A stretch of DNA of 64,000 nucleotides from Paraburkholderia sp041321145 (lineage in GTDB: Bacteria; Pseudomonadota; Gammaproteobacteria; Burkholderiales; Burkholderiaceae), in assembly GCF_041321145.1 (NCBI RefSeq), contig NZ_JBGGWA010000002.1, forward strand, positions 620,001 to 684,000, written 5' to 3'. Under the pieces are notes generated by a model. That model saw nothing but the letters and a program-made list of their open reading frames with translations. It was not told the DNA's origin and ran no database searches. Positions 42,548 through 50,186 of this stretch are shown one piece after another. A program made the translations under genes and the position numbers. Within the stretch, counting starts at the first letter, position 1. The number at the start of each line of letters is the position of its first letter.

Positions 42548-43450
42548 ATGAGTTACCGGGAATTGATCGCCGAACTGGCACGCGAGCACGCGGAGGAGTT
42601 TTCCGACGCACTGCTCGAGTTGGGGGCGCTGTCCGTATCAGTTGAAGATGCGGACGCCGACACGCCCGACGAGCAGCCGCTGTTCGGCGAACCCGGTCTC
42701 ACGCCGGACCGTACGGCGTGGCAGCGTTCGCGCGTGATCGCGTTGCTCGCGCCGGAACATGAGCCGGCGGTGCTGCTCGCTGCGGCGGCCAATGAGGTGG
42801 GGCTCGAAACCGCGCCATCGTTTTCCGTGCGTGAAGTCGCAGAGCAGGATTGGGTGCGTCTCACGCAATCGCAATTCGATCCGATTCCGATCGGCGAGCG
42901 AATCTGGGTCGTGCCGTCGTGGCACGATGCACCGGATCCTGAGGCACTTGTGCTGGAACTCGATCCTGGCCTTGCATTCGGCACCGGCAGCCATCCCACC
43001 ACGCGTCTGTGCATGGAATGGCTGGAACAGTCGGTGAAGTCCGATCAATCCATACTCGACTATGGCTGCGGTTCCGGCATCCTCGCGATCCTTGCGAAGA
43101 AGTGCGGCGCCAATCCGGTGTACGGCATCGATATCGATCCGCAAGCGGTCGAATCGGCGCGTCACAACAGCGAACGCAACCGGGCGGACGTCACGTACGG
43201 TTTGCCTGACGAATGCCCCACCGGCGAATTCGATATCGTAGTCGCCAATATCCTGTCCAATCCTCTCAAACTGATGGCCTCGATGCTGTCGTCGAAGGTC
43301 AAACCGGGCGGCCGGATCGCGCTGTCGGGCATTCTGGCGCGGCAAGCGGACGAAGTGGCGCAGGTCTACGCGCAATGGATCGACATCGGCGTATGGCGCG
43401 AACACGAAGGTTGGGTATGTCTAACGGGAACGCGCCGCGAAAGCCATTAG
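42548..43450 (+). CDS. prmA: Ribosomal protein L11 methyltransferase
   Basis: PrmA trimethylates ribosomal protein L11. The 300-residue product has an N-terminal substrate-recognition domain (residues 1-100) and a class I methyltransferase domain. Its motifs are DPGLAFGTGSHPTTRLCMEWL, ILDYGCGSGILAILA, YGIDIDPQAVESAR and VVANILSNPLKLMA. It starts three bases after the accC stop, so it is part of the same operon. Confidence 0.97.
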   Translation: MSYRELIAELAREHAEEFSDALLELGALSVSVEDADADTPDEQPLFGEPGLTPDRTAWQRSRVIALLAPEHEPAVLLAAAANEVGLETAPSFSVREVAEQDWVRLTQSQFDPIPIGERIWVVPSWHDAPDPEALVLELDPGLAFGTGSHPTTRLCMEWLEQSVKSDQSILDYGCGSGILAILAKKCGANPVYGIDIDPQAVESARHNSERNRADVTYGLPDECPTGEFDIVVANILSNPLKLMASMLSSKVKPGGRIALSGILARQADEVAQVYAQWIDIGVWREHEGWVCLTGTRRESH

Positions 43451-43498
43451 AATAAGGCGTATTGTCCAACCAACGGCCTTTCGGCTTATCGGCTCAAT

Positions 43499-44818
43499 AT
43501 GCTCCTGGCAACGCGTTGCCCCTTCTGCGATACCGTCTTCCGCCTGCAACCGGCGCAGCTCGCGCTGCGCCGCGGCCTGGTGCGCTGCGGTCAATGCCAT
43601 GAAGTATTCGACGCTTCGAGCAGCCTGTTCGAACTGAACGAGGGTGGCGATTTCGCCACCGCCAAGCCGATGGCCGCAGCTGCGGCCATCGAGGCACTGT
43701 CCGGCGTCCGTCCCAAGGGGCCCGATTTCAGCGCCGAAGCCTGGGATCCGTGGGCCCCGGCGGCCGACGCCGTGATCGACAACCGTCTGCTTCACAACGC
43801 CAGCAATCTGCCGCTCACGCCGGTTTCCACTGGCGTAGGCGTCGCGGTCACGCCGCGCCACGCTACCGAGCCGGAACTGGAACTGCCGCCCAGCACCTTC
43901 AACCCGCCAATTCCTTCCGACAAAGAGCCCGTTCTGGCGGATGCGCCGCTCGAACCTTTTGCCTATCAATCCGATGCACCTGCGGACGCTCCGCTCGAGC
44001 CTTCCGCTCACGAGGCCAATCCGCCCGCGGAAGACGCACCGCGGGTCTGGCACAAGACCGAGCGCCCTTCTGACCACCTTGCCGATGCTGACGAGCCGGT
44101 TCTGAACGAGTCGGCCGCCTTGCATGGCGTTCCTGACCACGAGCCACATTTTGGAGCGGCCGGCGTAGGTGCGGCCGGCGCGAGCGGCCCGGGTGCAGGC
44201 AGCGCAGGCGGCGGCGCCCAAGGCGGCCCGGGCGCAGCCGCGGTTGGATCGAGCGGCGAACCCTTCACGGTCCAGCCCGTCCATGACGGCGCCGATCCCT
44301 TTCCGGTGATGCGCGAAACTCGCCCGCCCGAACCGCGCCGCCTCGCCTGGATCATTTCCGGCTCGGTCGTCGCAGCGCTACTGGTTATCGCCTTGCTCGC
44401 CCAACTCGCGTGGTGGCAGCGCGAAACCGTGCAGGTCTCTTTCCCGCGCTCGCAAATACTGTATGCCAAGGCCTGCGCGCAACTCGGTTGCCAGATTACG
44501 CCGCCGCACGACATCGACGGCTTGCAGGTCGAGCCGTCCGATCTGCGGCAGATCGACGGCCCGCACAAGCTCGAACTGAAGATGCCGCTGCGCAATCGCT
44601 TCAATGTTGCGCTGGCCTACCCGGCCATCGAACTCACGCTGCTCGACGACAAGAACAATGTCGCCGTCCGCCGCGTGTTGTGGCCGCAAGACTACGTCGC
44701 ACCCGGCACGCCGATCGCGGCCGGCCTGCCGGCGCATACGACCCAGACCATGATCGTGCACCTCGACACGGGCAATGCGGTCGCGTCCAATTTCCGCGTA
44801 CAGATTTTTTATCCGTAA
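43499..44818 (+). CDS. Zinc-ribbon and DUF3426 domain membrane protein
   Basis: The 439-residue protein starts with a zinc ribbon of two Cys-x-x-Cys pairs (RCPFCDTVFR and VRCGQCHEVFD, residues about 5-40), the MJ0042-type finger. A long Pro/Ala/Glu-rich, low-complexity region of about 220 residues follows. Then comes one membrane segment (WIISGSVVAALLVIALLA, about residues 280-300) and a C-terminal DUF3426 domain in the periplasm. The order with prmA upstream and tpx downstream is typical of Burkholderia. Function is unknown. Confidence 0.88.
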   Translation: MLLATRCPFCDTVFRLQPAQLALRRGLVRCGQCHEVFDASSSLFELNEGGDFATAKPMAAAAAIEALSGVRPKGPDFSAEAWDPWAPAADAVIDNRLLHNASNLPLTPVSTGVGVAVTPRHATEPELELPPSTFNPPIPSDKEPVLADAPLEPFAYQSDAPADAPLEPSAHEANPPAEDAPRVWHKTERPSDHLADADEPVLNESAALHGVPDHEPHFGAAGVGAAGASGPGAGSAGGGAQGGPGAAAVGSSGEPFTVQPVHDGADPFPVMRETRPPEPRRLAWIISGSVVAALLVIALLAQLAWWQRETVQVSFPRSQILYAKACAQLGCQITPPHDIDGLQVEPSDLRQIDGPHKLELKMPLRNRFNVALAYPAIELTLLDDKNNVAVRRVLWPQDYVAPGTPIAAGLPAHTTQTMIVHLDTGNAVASNFRVQIFYP

Positions 44819-44828
44819 CGCACCCTCG

Positions 44829-44852
44829 CGCGCCCGGCACAGACCGGGCGCG
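44829..44852 (+). terminator. GC-rich hairpin between the DUF3426 gene and tpx
   Basis: CGCGCCCGG (44829-44837) pairs with CCGGGCGCG (44844-44852) around a CACAGA loop. Only TT follows, so it may be a weak terminator or a processing element. Confidence 0.45.
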
Positions 44853-44891
44853 TTCACCGTCATTCCTGACGAATCTTCGGAGCACAACAAC

Positions 44892-45392
44892 ATGAGTCAA
44901 GTCACGCTGGGTGGTAACCCAATCGACGTAGCCGGCACGTTCCCGTCCGTGGGCCAGAATGCCCCGGCCTTCTCGCTGGTCGGCAAGGATCTGAAGCCGT
45001 TGTCGCTCGCCGATTTCGCCGGCAAGCGCAAGGTGCTGAACATCGTCCCGAGCCTCGACACGCCGACCTGCGCCACCTCGACCCGCAAGTTCAACGAAGC
45101 CGCCGCCAAGCTGAGCAACACGGCTGTGATCGTCGTGTCGGGCGACCTGCCGTTCGCCGCCTCGCGCTTCTGCACGACCGAGGGCATCGAGAACGTCGTC
45201 ACGGCGTCTACGTTCCGCGGCCACGAGTTCGCGCAAGCCTACGGCGTCGACGTGACGAGCGGCCCGTTGACGGGTCTGACCGCACGCGCCGTGGTGGTGC
45301 TCGACGAGAACGACAAGGTCGTGCACGCTGAACTGGTCGGCGAAATCAAGAACGAGCCGAACTACGATGCAGCACTCGCCGCACTGAAGTAA
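44892..45392 (+). CDS. tpx: Thiol peroxidase
   Basis: Tpx reduces hydroperoxides with thioredoxin. The 166-residue atypical 2-Cys peroxiredoxin has the peroxidatic Cys60 in SLDTPTCATSTRKF and the resolving Cys94 in ASRFCTTEGIENV. The start MSQVTLGGNPIDVAG is typical of the family. An AACAACATG context without a strong ribosome site precedes the start, but GGAG lies about ten bases upstream. Confidence 0.97.
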   Translation: MSQVTLGGNPIDVAGTFPSVGQNAPAFSLVGKDLKPLSLADFAGKRKVLNIVPSLDTPTCATSTRKFNEAAAKLSNTAVIVVSGDLPFAASRFCTTEGIENVVTASTFRGHEFAQAYGVDVTSGPLTGLTARAVVVLDENDKVVHAELVGEIKNEPNYDAALAALK

Positions 45393-45414
45393 ACACCTTC
45401 GCGCACGAATCCTG

Positions 45415-45437
45415 GCGCCGCGCTTCATGCGCGGCGC
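45415..45437 (+). terminator. GC-rich hairpin after tpx
   Basis: GCGCCGCGC (45415-45423) and GCGCGGCGC (45429-45437) form a perfect 9-bp stem with a TTCAT loop. No T-run follows, so it may be only a partial terminator of tpx. Confidence 0.45.
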
Positions 45438-45487
45438 TGTCACATCGTCGCGCCCATTCTTTATCGATTTTTACAGGAACGCTCGCC

Positions 45488-46426
45488 TTGGCTACGCTGA
45501 TTTGCGGTTCGCTCGCCTACGACAACATCATGACCTTCGAAGGCCGCTTTCGGGATCACATCCTGCCGGAGCAGGTCCACATCCTGAACGTGAGCTTTCT
45601 CGTGCCGACGATGCGCCGCGAGTTCGGCGGCTGCGCGGGCAACATTGCCTACTCGCTGCATCTGCTCGGCGGCAACGCGCGCATCATGGGGACGCTCGGC
45701 GCGATCGACGCGCAGCTCTACATGGACCGCTTCGCGCAGCTGGGCCTGTCGACGGAAAACGTGCTCGTCGTGCCGGAAACCTACTCGGCCCAGGCGATGA
45801 TCACTACCGATCTGGAAAACAATCAGATCACCGCTTTCCACCCGGGCGCGATGATGCAGTCGCATCTGAATCGCGCCGACGAAGCAGAAGGCATCACGCT
45901 CGGCATTGTCGCCCCTGATGGCTATGACGGCATGATCCAGCATTCGGAGCACCTGGCAGCGGCCGGCGTGCCGTTTATCTTTGATCCGGGCCAAGGTTTG
46001 CCGCTGTTCGACGGCGCGTCGCTGCGGCGCATGATTGAACTTGCCACTTATGTAGCTGTCAACGATTACGAAGCCAAACTGGTGAGCAACAAAACAGGTT
46101 GGTCGATCGAAGAGATCGCCGGCAAGGTCGAAGCACTGATCGTCACGCTCGGCGAACAGGGCGCGCAGATTCATCACGCAGGCGGAGTCGAAGCGATTCC
46201 GGCGGTCACGGCACGGCAAGTGCTCGATCCCACAGGCTGCGGCGACGCGTTCCGCGGCGGCTTGCTGTACGGCATCGAAAACAAGCTTGGCTGGGCCACC
46301 ACCGGGCGCCTCGCGAGTTTGATGGGCGCACTGAAGATCGAACACCAGGGGCCGCAAAACTACGCGCCCAGCCGGGCGGAGATCAACGAACGGTTCAAGC
46401 AGGCGTTCGGATACGACCTGCAGTAA
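45488..46426 (+). CDS. PfkB-family nucleoside kinase
   Basis: The 312-residue sugar/nucleoside kinase starts with TTG, preceded by an AGGAAC site. It has the N-terminal substrate region FGGCAGNIAYSLHLLGG, an acidic NDYEAKLVSNKTG, and the C-terminal anion hole and catalytic aspartate in DPTGCGDAFRGGLLYG. The sequence is very like the B. thailandensis nucleoside kinase I remember, which phosphorylates inosine, adenosine and related nucleosides. The natural role is probably purine-nucleoside salvage. Ribokinase-like sugars are less likely because of the GGCAGN motif. Confidence 0.9.
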   Translation: MATLICGSLAYDNIMTFEGRFRDHILPEQVHILNVSFLVPTMRREFGGCAGNIAYSLHLLGGNARIMGTLGAIDAQLYMDRFAQLGLSTENVLVVPETYSAQAMITTDLENNQITAFHPGAMMQSHLNRADEAEGITLGIVAPDGYDGMIQHSEHLAAAGVPFIFDPGQGLPLFDGASLRRMIELATYVAVNDYEAKLVSNKTGWSIEEIAGKVEALIVTLGEQGAQIHHAGGVEAIPAVTARQVLDPTGCGDAFRGGLLYGIENKLGWATTGRLASLMGALKIEHQGPQNYAPSRAEINERFKQAFGYDLQ

Positions 46427-46451
46427 TACCGCAAGCTATTGGAGTTAGGGA

Positions 46452-46928
46452 ATGAGAACGACGAGTCGCCTGGTAGTGGGCGCTTTAATTGCCGGTTCGC
46501 TGGCCATGTCCGGGTGCGCGTACAACAGCAGCTCTGCAGACGTCTACACGGCGTCACAGGCGCAGCGCGAAGAGACGGTCCGCATGGGCACGGTCGACAG
46601 CGTTCGGGCCGTGAAGATCAGTTCGAACAACGGCCAGCCGAGCGGCCTGGGTGCGATCGGCGGCGGCGCGTTGGGTGCGGTGGCCGGCAGCGCGATCGGC
46701 GGCGGCCGCGGCTCGATTCTTACCGGCATCATCGGCGGCCTGGCCGGCGCGGTGGCCGGCAATTCGGTCGAGAACGGCGTGGCGGTACGCGACGGTCTCG
46801 AGATCACCGTGCGACTCGATAACGGTGACATGCGTGCGATCACCCAAAGTGCCACCGGCGAAATCTTCCGCGCCGGCGAGCGCGTGCGGCTGCTCTCCAG
46901 CGGTGGCGTCACACGCGTCACGCACTAA
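46452..46928 (+). CDS. Glycine-zipper outer-membrane lipoprotein (SlyB/Pcp-like)
   Basis: The 158-residue protein has a lipoprotein signal with lipobox MSGC (Cys at residue 22). A spacer follows, then a glycine-zipper double helix (about 65-105: IGGGALGAVAGSAIGGGRGS, then GIIGGLAGAVAGNSV) and a C-terminal beta part with VRLDNGDMRAITQ. It fits the SlyB/PcpY group that spans the outer membrane. It is the last gene of the plus-strand run and is followed by a strong terminator. Confidence 0.88.
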   Translation: MRTTSRLVVGALIAGSLAMSGCAYNSSSADVYTASQAQREETVRMGTVDSVRAVKISSNNGQPSGLGAIGGGALGAVAGSAIGGGRGSILTGIIGGLAGAVAGNSVENGVAVRDGLEITVRLDNGDMRAITQSATGEIFRAGERVRLLSSGGVTRVTH

Positions 46929-46977
46929 GTTTCCCCTCTCGCGCGGTCGCGCTTCACGCGCCGCCGCGGCGACCTCA

Positions 46978-47011
46978 AACGCATGCCCTCCCCTGTGCAT
47001 GCGTTTTTTTT
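46978..47011 (+). terminator. Terminator after the glycine-zipper lipoprotein gene
   Basis: AACGCATGC (46978-46986) pairs with GCATGCGTT (46997-47005) and is followed by a run of T. Confidence 0.88.
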
Positions 47012-47062
47012 CGCCTGTAGGTTTTGCAGCCGTTTCTTGAAGCGGGCGCCGTCGCGAGACCC

Positions 47063-47098
47063 AAAAAAAATCCCGTTGCCAGAAACCCGGCAACGGGA
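47063..47098 (-). terminator. Terminator of the histone H1-like gene
   Basis: TCCCGTTGCC (47071-47080) and GGCAACGGGA (47089-47098) form a perfect 10-bp stem. On the minus strand an eight-base T-run follows, so it ends the transcript of the H1-like gene 114 bases past its stop. Confidence 0.85.
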
Positions 47099-47211
47099 CC
47101 CTGACCGAGTAGCGCTCGGTCATGCTGCTACTTAAGCGCTACTCGATCATCGACACAGCATACGACGTGTCGAAGTACTTCTACCGCTTATTGGCCAATT
47201 TATAGGCCAAA

Positions 47212-47862
47212 TTACGGACGGCTGCCCGTCGGGAACGGCCATGCCGCTGCCGGGTTCAGCGCGGTCTTCACCGTCGCCGCCGGTGCGCTCGAGACAGAAG
47301 TCGCAGCGGGAGCAGGCGCCGCCTTCTTGGCGACAGCCTTCTTCGCAGGGGCAGCCTTCTTGGCAGGCGCAGCGGCCTTCTTCGCGGCAGCCTTCTTGGC
47401 AGGCGCAGCCTTTTTAGCGGCAGCCTTTTTCGCAGGCGCAGCCTTCTTGGCAGCAGCCTTTTTCGCCGGCGCAGCCTTCTTGGCAGCAGCCTTCTTAGCC
47501 GGTGCGGCCTTCTTTGCTGCGGCCTTCTTCGCCGGCGCTGCCTTCTTTGCTGCTACCTTCTTCACAGCGGCTTTCTTAGCCGGCGCTGCCTTCTTTGCCG
47601 GTGCTGCCTTCTTCGCCGCAACCTTCTTCGCTGCTACCTTCTTCACAGCGACTTTCTTGGCTGCAACCTTCTTGGCCGGCGCAGCTTTCTTCGCTGCAAC
47701 CTTCTTGGCCGGTGCTGCCTTCTTTGCTGCAACCTTCTTCACAGCGACTTTCTTCGCTGCGACTTTCTTCGCCGGAGCGGCCTTCTTGGCCGGCGCAGCC
47801 TTCTTTGCTACAACCTTCTTGGCTGCGGGTTTCTTAGCGGCGGCTTTTTTTGCAGTTGCCAT
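47212..47862 (-). CDS. Histone H1-like DNA-binding protein, Lys/Ala/Pro repeats
   Basis: The 216-residue protein is almost wholly built from repeats of the kind AAPAKKA and KVAAKK, like the C-terminal tail of histone H1, with a short non-repetitive end (TALNPAAAWPFPTGSRP). Such proteins bind and compact DNA without sequence specificity and are known in Burkholderia and Bordetella (BpH1 type). An AAGGAG site precedes two adjacent ATG codons; the second (47862) was chosen for spacing. The repeat number is likely to vary between strains. Confidence 0.92.
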   Translation of the reverse strand: MATAKKAAAKKPAAKKVVAKKAAPAKKAAPAKKVAAKKVAVKKVAAKKAAPAKKVAAKKAAPAKKVAAKKVAVKKVAAKKVAAKKAAPAKKAAPAKKAAVKKVAAKKAAPAKKAAAKKAAPAKKAAAKKAAPAKKAAAKKAAPAKKAAAKKAAPAKKAAAKKAAAPAKKAAPAKKAVAKKAAPAPAATSVSSAPAATVKTALNPAAAWPFPTGSRP

Positions 47863-48304
47863 CATTTTCTCCTTCAGGTTTTCAGATGAGAGTCAGTTCA
47901 AACACCACCCTTCGTCAAAACCCGCTTCCCGCGGACGCTTCTCAGGGCGCGCGCTACGAAGCGGGCTATTCATCGGCGTACGCAGGTGCTGCGCGCTTAC
48001 GCTAATGAATGCGGTAAGGCGCGCCGTGCCCTTGGGCACCGCGCGCCAGATCTGGTCGGCGCTGGATCTCAACGCCGGCAATTGCTTGATCGAACCGCTG
48101 ACGGCGACGCCAGCGGCTTTTTCCGGGGGAAGTTTGCCCATCCCACTGAAGGGTTCGCAAAGTGCCTGTCATATTCGTGGGCCGCGAAGGCACGCGGCGC
48201 ACTGGGCACGCTTTGCATCAGGCAGTTAAGCTCCTAACCATAATTGCCGCGGCCGAAGCCCGCCGGCACCCCATAAATGAATGCATCTACGGCACGAACC
48301 CGGA
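47863..48304. other. Gap between the H1-like gene and nrdB, no gene seen
   Basis: This 442-base stretch lies between two minus-strand genes. Short open frames exist on both strands, but none has a family match or a good ribosome site. A long GC stem with one central mismatch (GGCGCGC...GCGCGCC, about 48017-48048) is visible and could help to end the nrdB message. The promoter of the H1-like gene should lie at the left part, but no clear boxes were found. Confidence 0.5.
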
Positions 48305-49528
48305 TCACTCCCAGGTCAGCGCACCGCCAGTCTGATATTCGATCACTCGCGTCTCGAAGAAGTTGCGTTCCTTCTTCAGGTCGATCATCTCGCTCATCCA
48401 CGGGAACGGGTTTTCCTCGTTCGGGTACAGCGGATCGAGACCGATCTGCTGGCAACGGCGGTTGCAGATGAAGCGCAGATAGCTCTTGAACATCGACGCA
48501 TTGAGGCCGAGCACCCCGCGCGGCATCGTATCTTCTGCGTAACGATATTCAAGTTCGACCGCTTGCTGGAAGATCTCGCGGATTTCCGCGCGGAACTCAG
48601 CCGTCCAGAGTTGCGGGTTTTCGAGTTTGATCTGATTGATCAGGTCGATGCCGAAGTTGCAGTGCATCGACTCGTCGCGCAGGATGTATTGGTACTGTTC
48701 CGCCGCGCCGGTCATCTTGTTCTGACGGCCGAGCGCCAGGATTTGCGTAAAGCCGACGTAGAAGAACAGGCCTTCCATCACACAGGCGAACACGATCAGC
48801 GAGCGCAGCAGGGTCTGGTCTGCCTCGAGCGTGCCGGTCTTGAAGGCCGGGTCGGTCAGCGTATGGATGAACGGAATCAGGAATTCGTCTTTCGCGCGAA
48901 TCGAGGAAACCTCGTGATACGCGTTGAAGATTTCGCCTTCGTCGAGGCCCAGCGATTCGACGATGTACTGGTAAGCGTGCGTGTGGATCGCCTCTTCGAA
49001 CGCCTGGCGCAGCAGGAACTGGCGACATTCGGGGGCCGTGATGTGGCGGTAGGTGCCCAGCACGATGTTGTTGGCGGCGAGAGAATCCGCCGTCACGAAG
49101 AAGCCCAGGTTGCGCTTGACGATGCGGCGCTCGTCTTCGGTCAGACCGTTCGGGTCTTTCCAGAGGGCGATGTCGCGCGACATGTTCACTTCTTGCGGCA
49201 TCCAGTGGTTGGCGCAACCAGCCAGATACTTTTCCCAGGCCCACTTGTATTTGAACGGCACCAACTGATTGACGTCGGTCTGGCCGTTGATGATGCGCTT
49301 GTCGGCGACATTCACCCGCGCTTCGGAAACGGCAGCCGTTCCGGTAACGTGAGCAACGGGAGCGACAGCGATGTCGTTCGCGAAGATGTCTTGAGCCGAG
49401 GGAGCTTGAGGAGCGGAACGCGTTCCGACTTGCGAACCGACAGCCGATCCCGCAGCGTTGCGCAACACATTCTGTTGCGTAGCGCTCGAGGGAGTTACGG
49501 CAGTGATCTCGTCATCCCAGTTGAGCAT
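48305..49528 (-). CDS. nrdB: Ribonucleotide reductase class Ia, small subunit
   Basis: NrdB holds the di-iron centre and tyrosyl radical needed by NrdA to reduce ribonucleotides. The 407-residue product has a variable N terminus of about 75 residues. The ferritin-like core follows: FEEAIHTHAYQYIVESLGLDE with a candidate radical tyrosine and iron ligands, DESMHCNFGIDLINQ, and ELEYRYAEDTMPRGVLGL. The start MLNWDDE at 49528 has GGTGA upstream. It is separated from nrdA by an unusual 658-base gap. Confidence 0.96.
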   Translation of the reverse strand: MLNWDDEITAVTPSSATQQNVLRNAAGSAVGSQVGTRSAPQAPSAQDIFANDIAVAPVAHVTGTAAVSEARVNVADKRIINGQTDVNQLVPFKYKWAWEKYLAGCANHWMPQEVNMSRDIALWKDPNGLTEDERRIVKRNLGFFVTADSLAANNIVLGTYRHITAPECRQFLLRQAFEEAIHTHAYQYIVESLGLDEGEIFNAYHEVSSIRAKDEFLIPFIHTLTDPAFKTGTLEADQTLLRSLIVFACVMEGLFFYVGFTQILALGRQNKMTGAAEQYQYILRDESMHCNFGIDLINQIKLENPQLWTAEFRAEIREIFQQAVELEYRYAEDTMPRGVLGLNASMFKSYLRFICNRRCQQIGLDPLYPNEENPFPWMSEMIDLKKERNFFETRVIEYQTGGALTWE

Positions 49529-50186
49529 AAATGTCACCATCAATTTAGAACGGTTTGTACCATCTTTTCACGAGCGTTAAAAGAGTTCGCTTGTGAAAAA
49601 TCCTGTTTTCGATTCGCGTTGCTACGTTCATACAACACTTTGTTCAACAGACTGTGTGTGTCGCCTCATATGAAGCGTGTTGAACGTGTGTCGTCGAGGT
49701 GCTTCGCGAGCTCGAAGAGCAACGTGTCGAAGGGACGCTTCGCTGCTCTATCTATCTGTATTGCGGAGCGTGCTTGCAGTGTCTTGCGCTTGCTTCCTGC
49801 TGCCTCGCGCCTCTCGTCGCGGTTGCCCGCGTTTGCTCTTTCGTCAGCGCTAGCGAGGTGAAGTTCAATGCAATGTCGAGCGATGCATATGGCCGGCGAT
49901 GTGGCTCGCCCCATCGATCGAAGCGTTTGCTGAGCGCGCTGTGTCGCGCGCTTCGTCTGTGCTGCCGACTGCTGACTGCTTTACCTGCCTCGTCACTACT
50001 TCAGCTGCCTGCCGTGCTTCGCTGCTTTCGATGAGCGGCGCGACTTCGATTTCGTTTCGCCGCCCCGCTCATCCTCTTCGCTTCCACGTCACTTCGGCTT
50101 CACTACTATCAGGCTCGCTGATCGCCGCATGCGGGTCATTACCTACAACCCTTCAGCAAGCAACGATCCTGCTGCCTGCATCCTAC
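49529..50186. other. Gap between nrdA and nrdB with a palindrome
   Basis: This 658-base region separates two genes that normally sit close together. It has no convincing gene. Its base use is less GC-rich in the part near nrdB. TTTTCACGAGCG (49565-49576) and CGCTTGTGAAAA (49588-49599) form a 12-base inverted repeat with one mismatch, about 40 bases before the nrdB start. It may be an operator or hairpin of a separate nrdB promoter. Confidence 0.5.

Noticed and set aside
47893..48237. Short frames in the gap between the H1-like gene and nrdB
   Set aside because: Overlapping frames on both strands with no ribosome sites or motifs.
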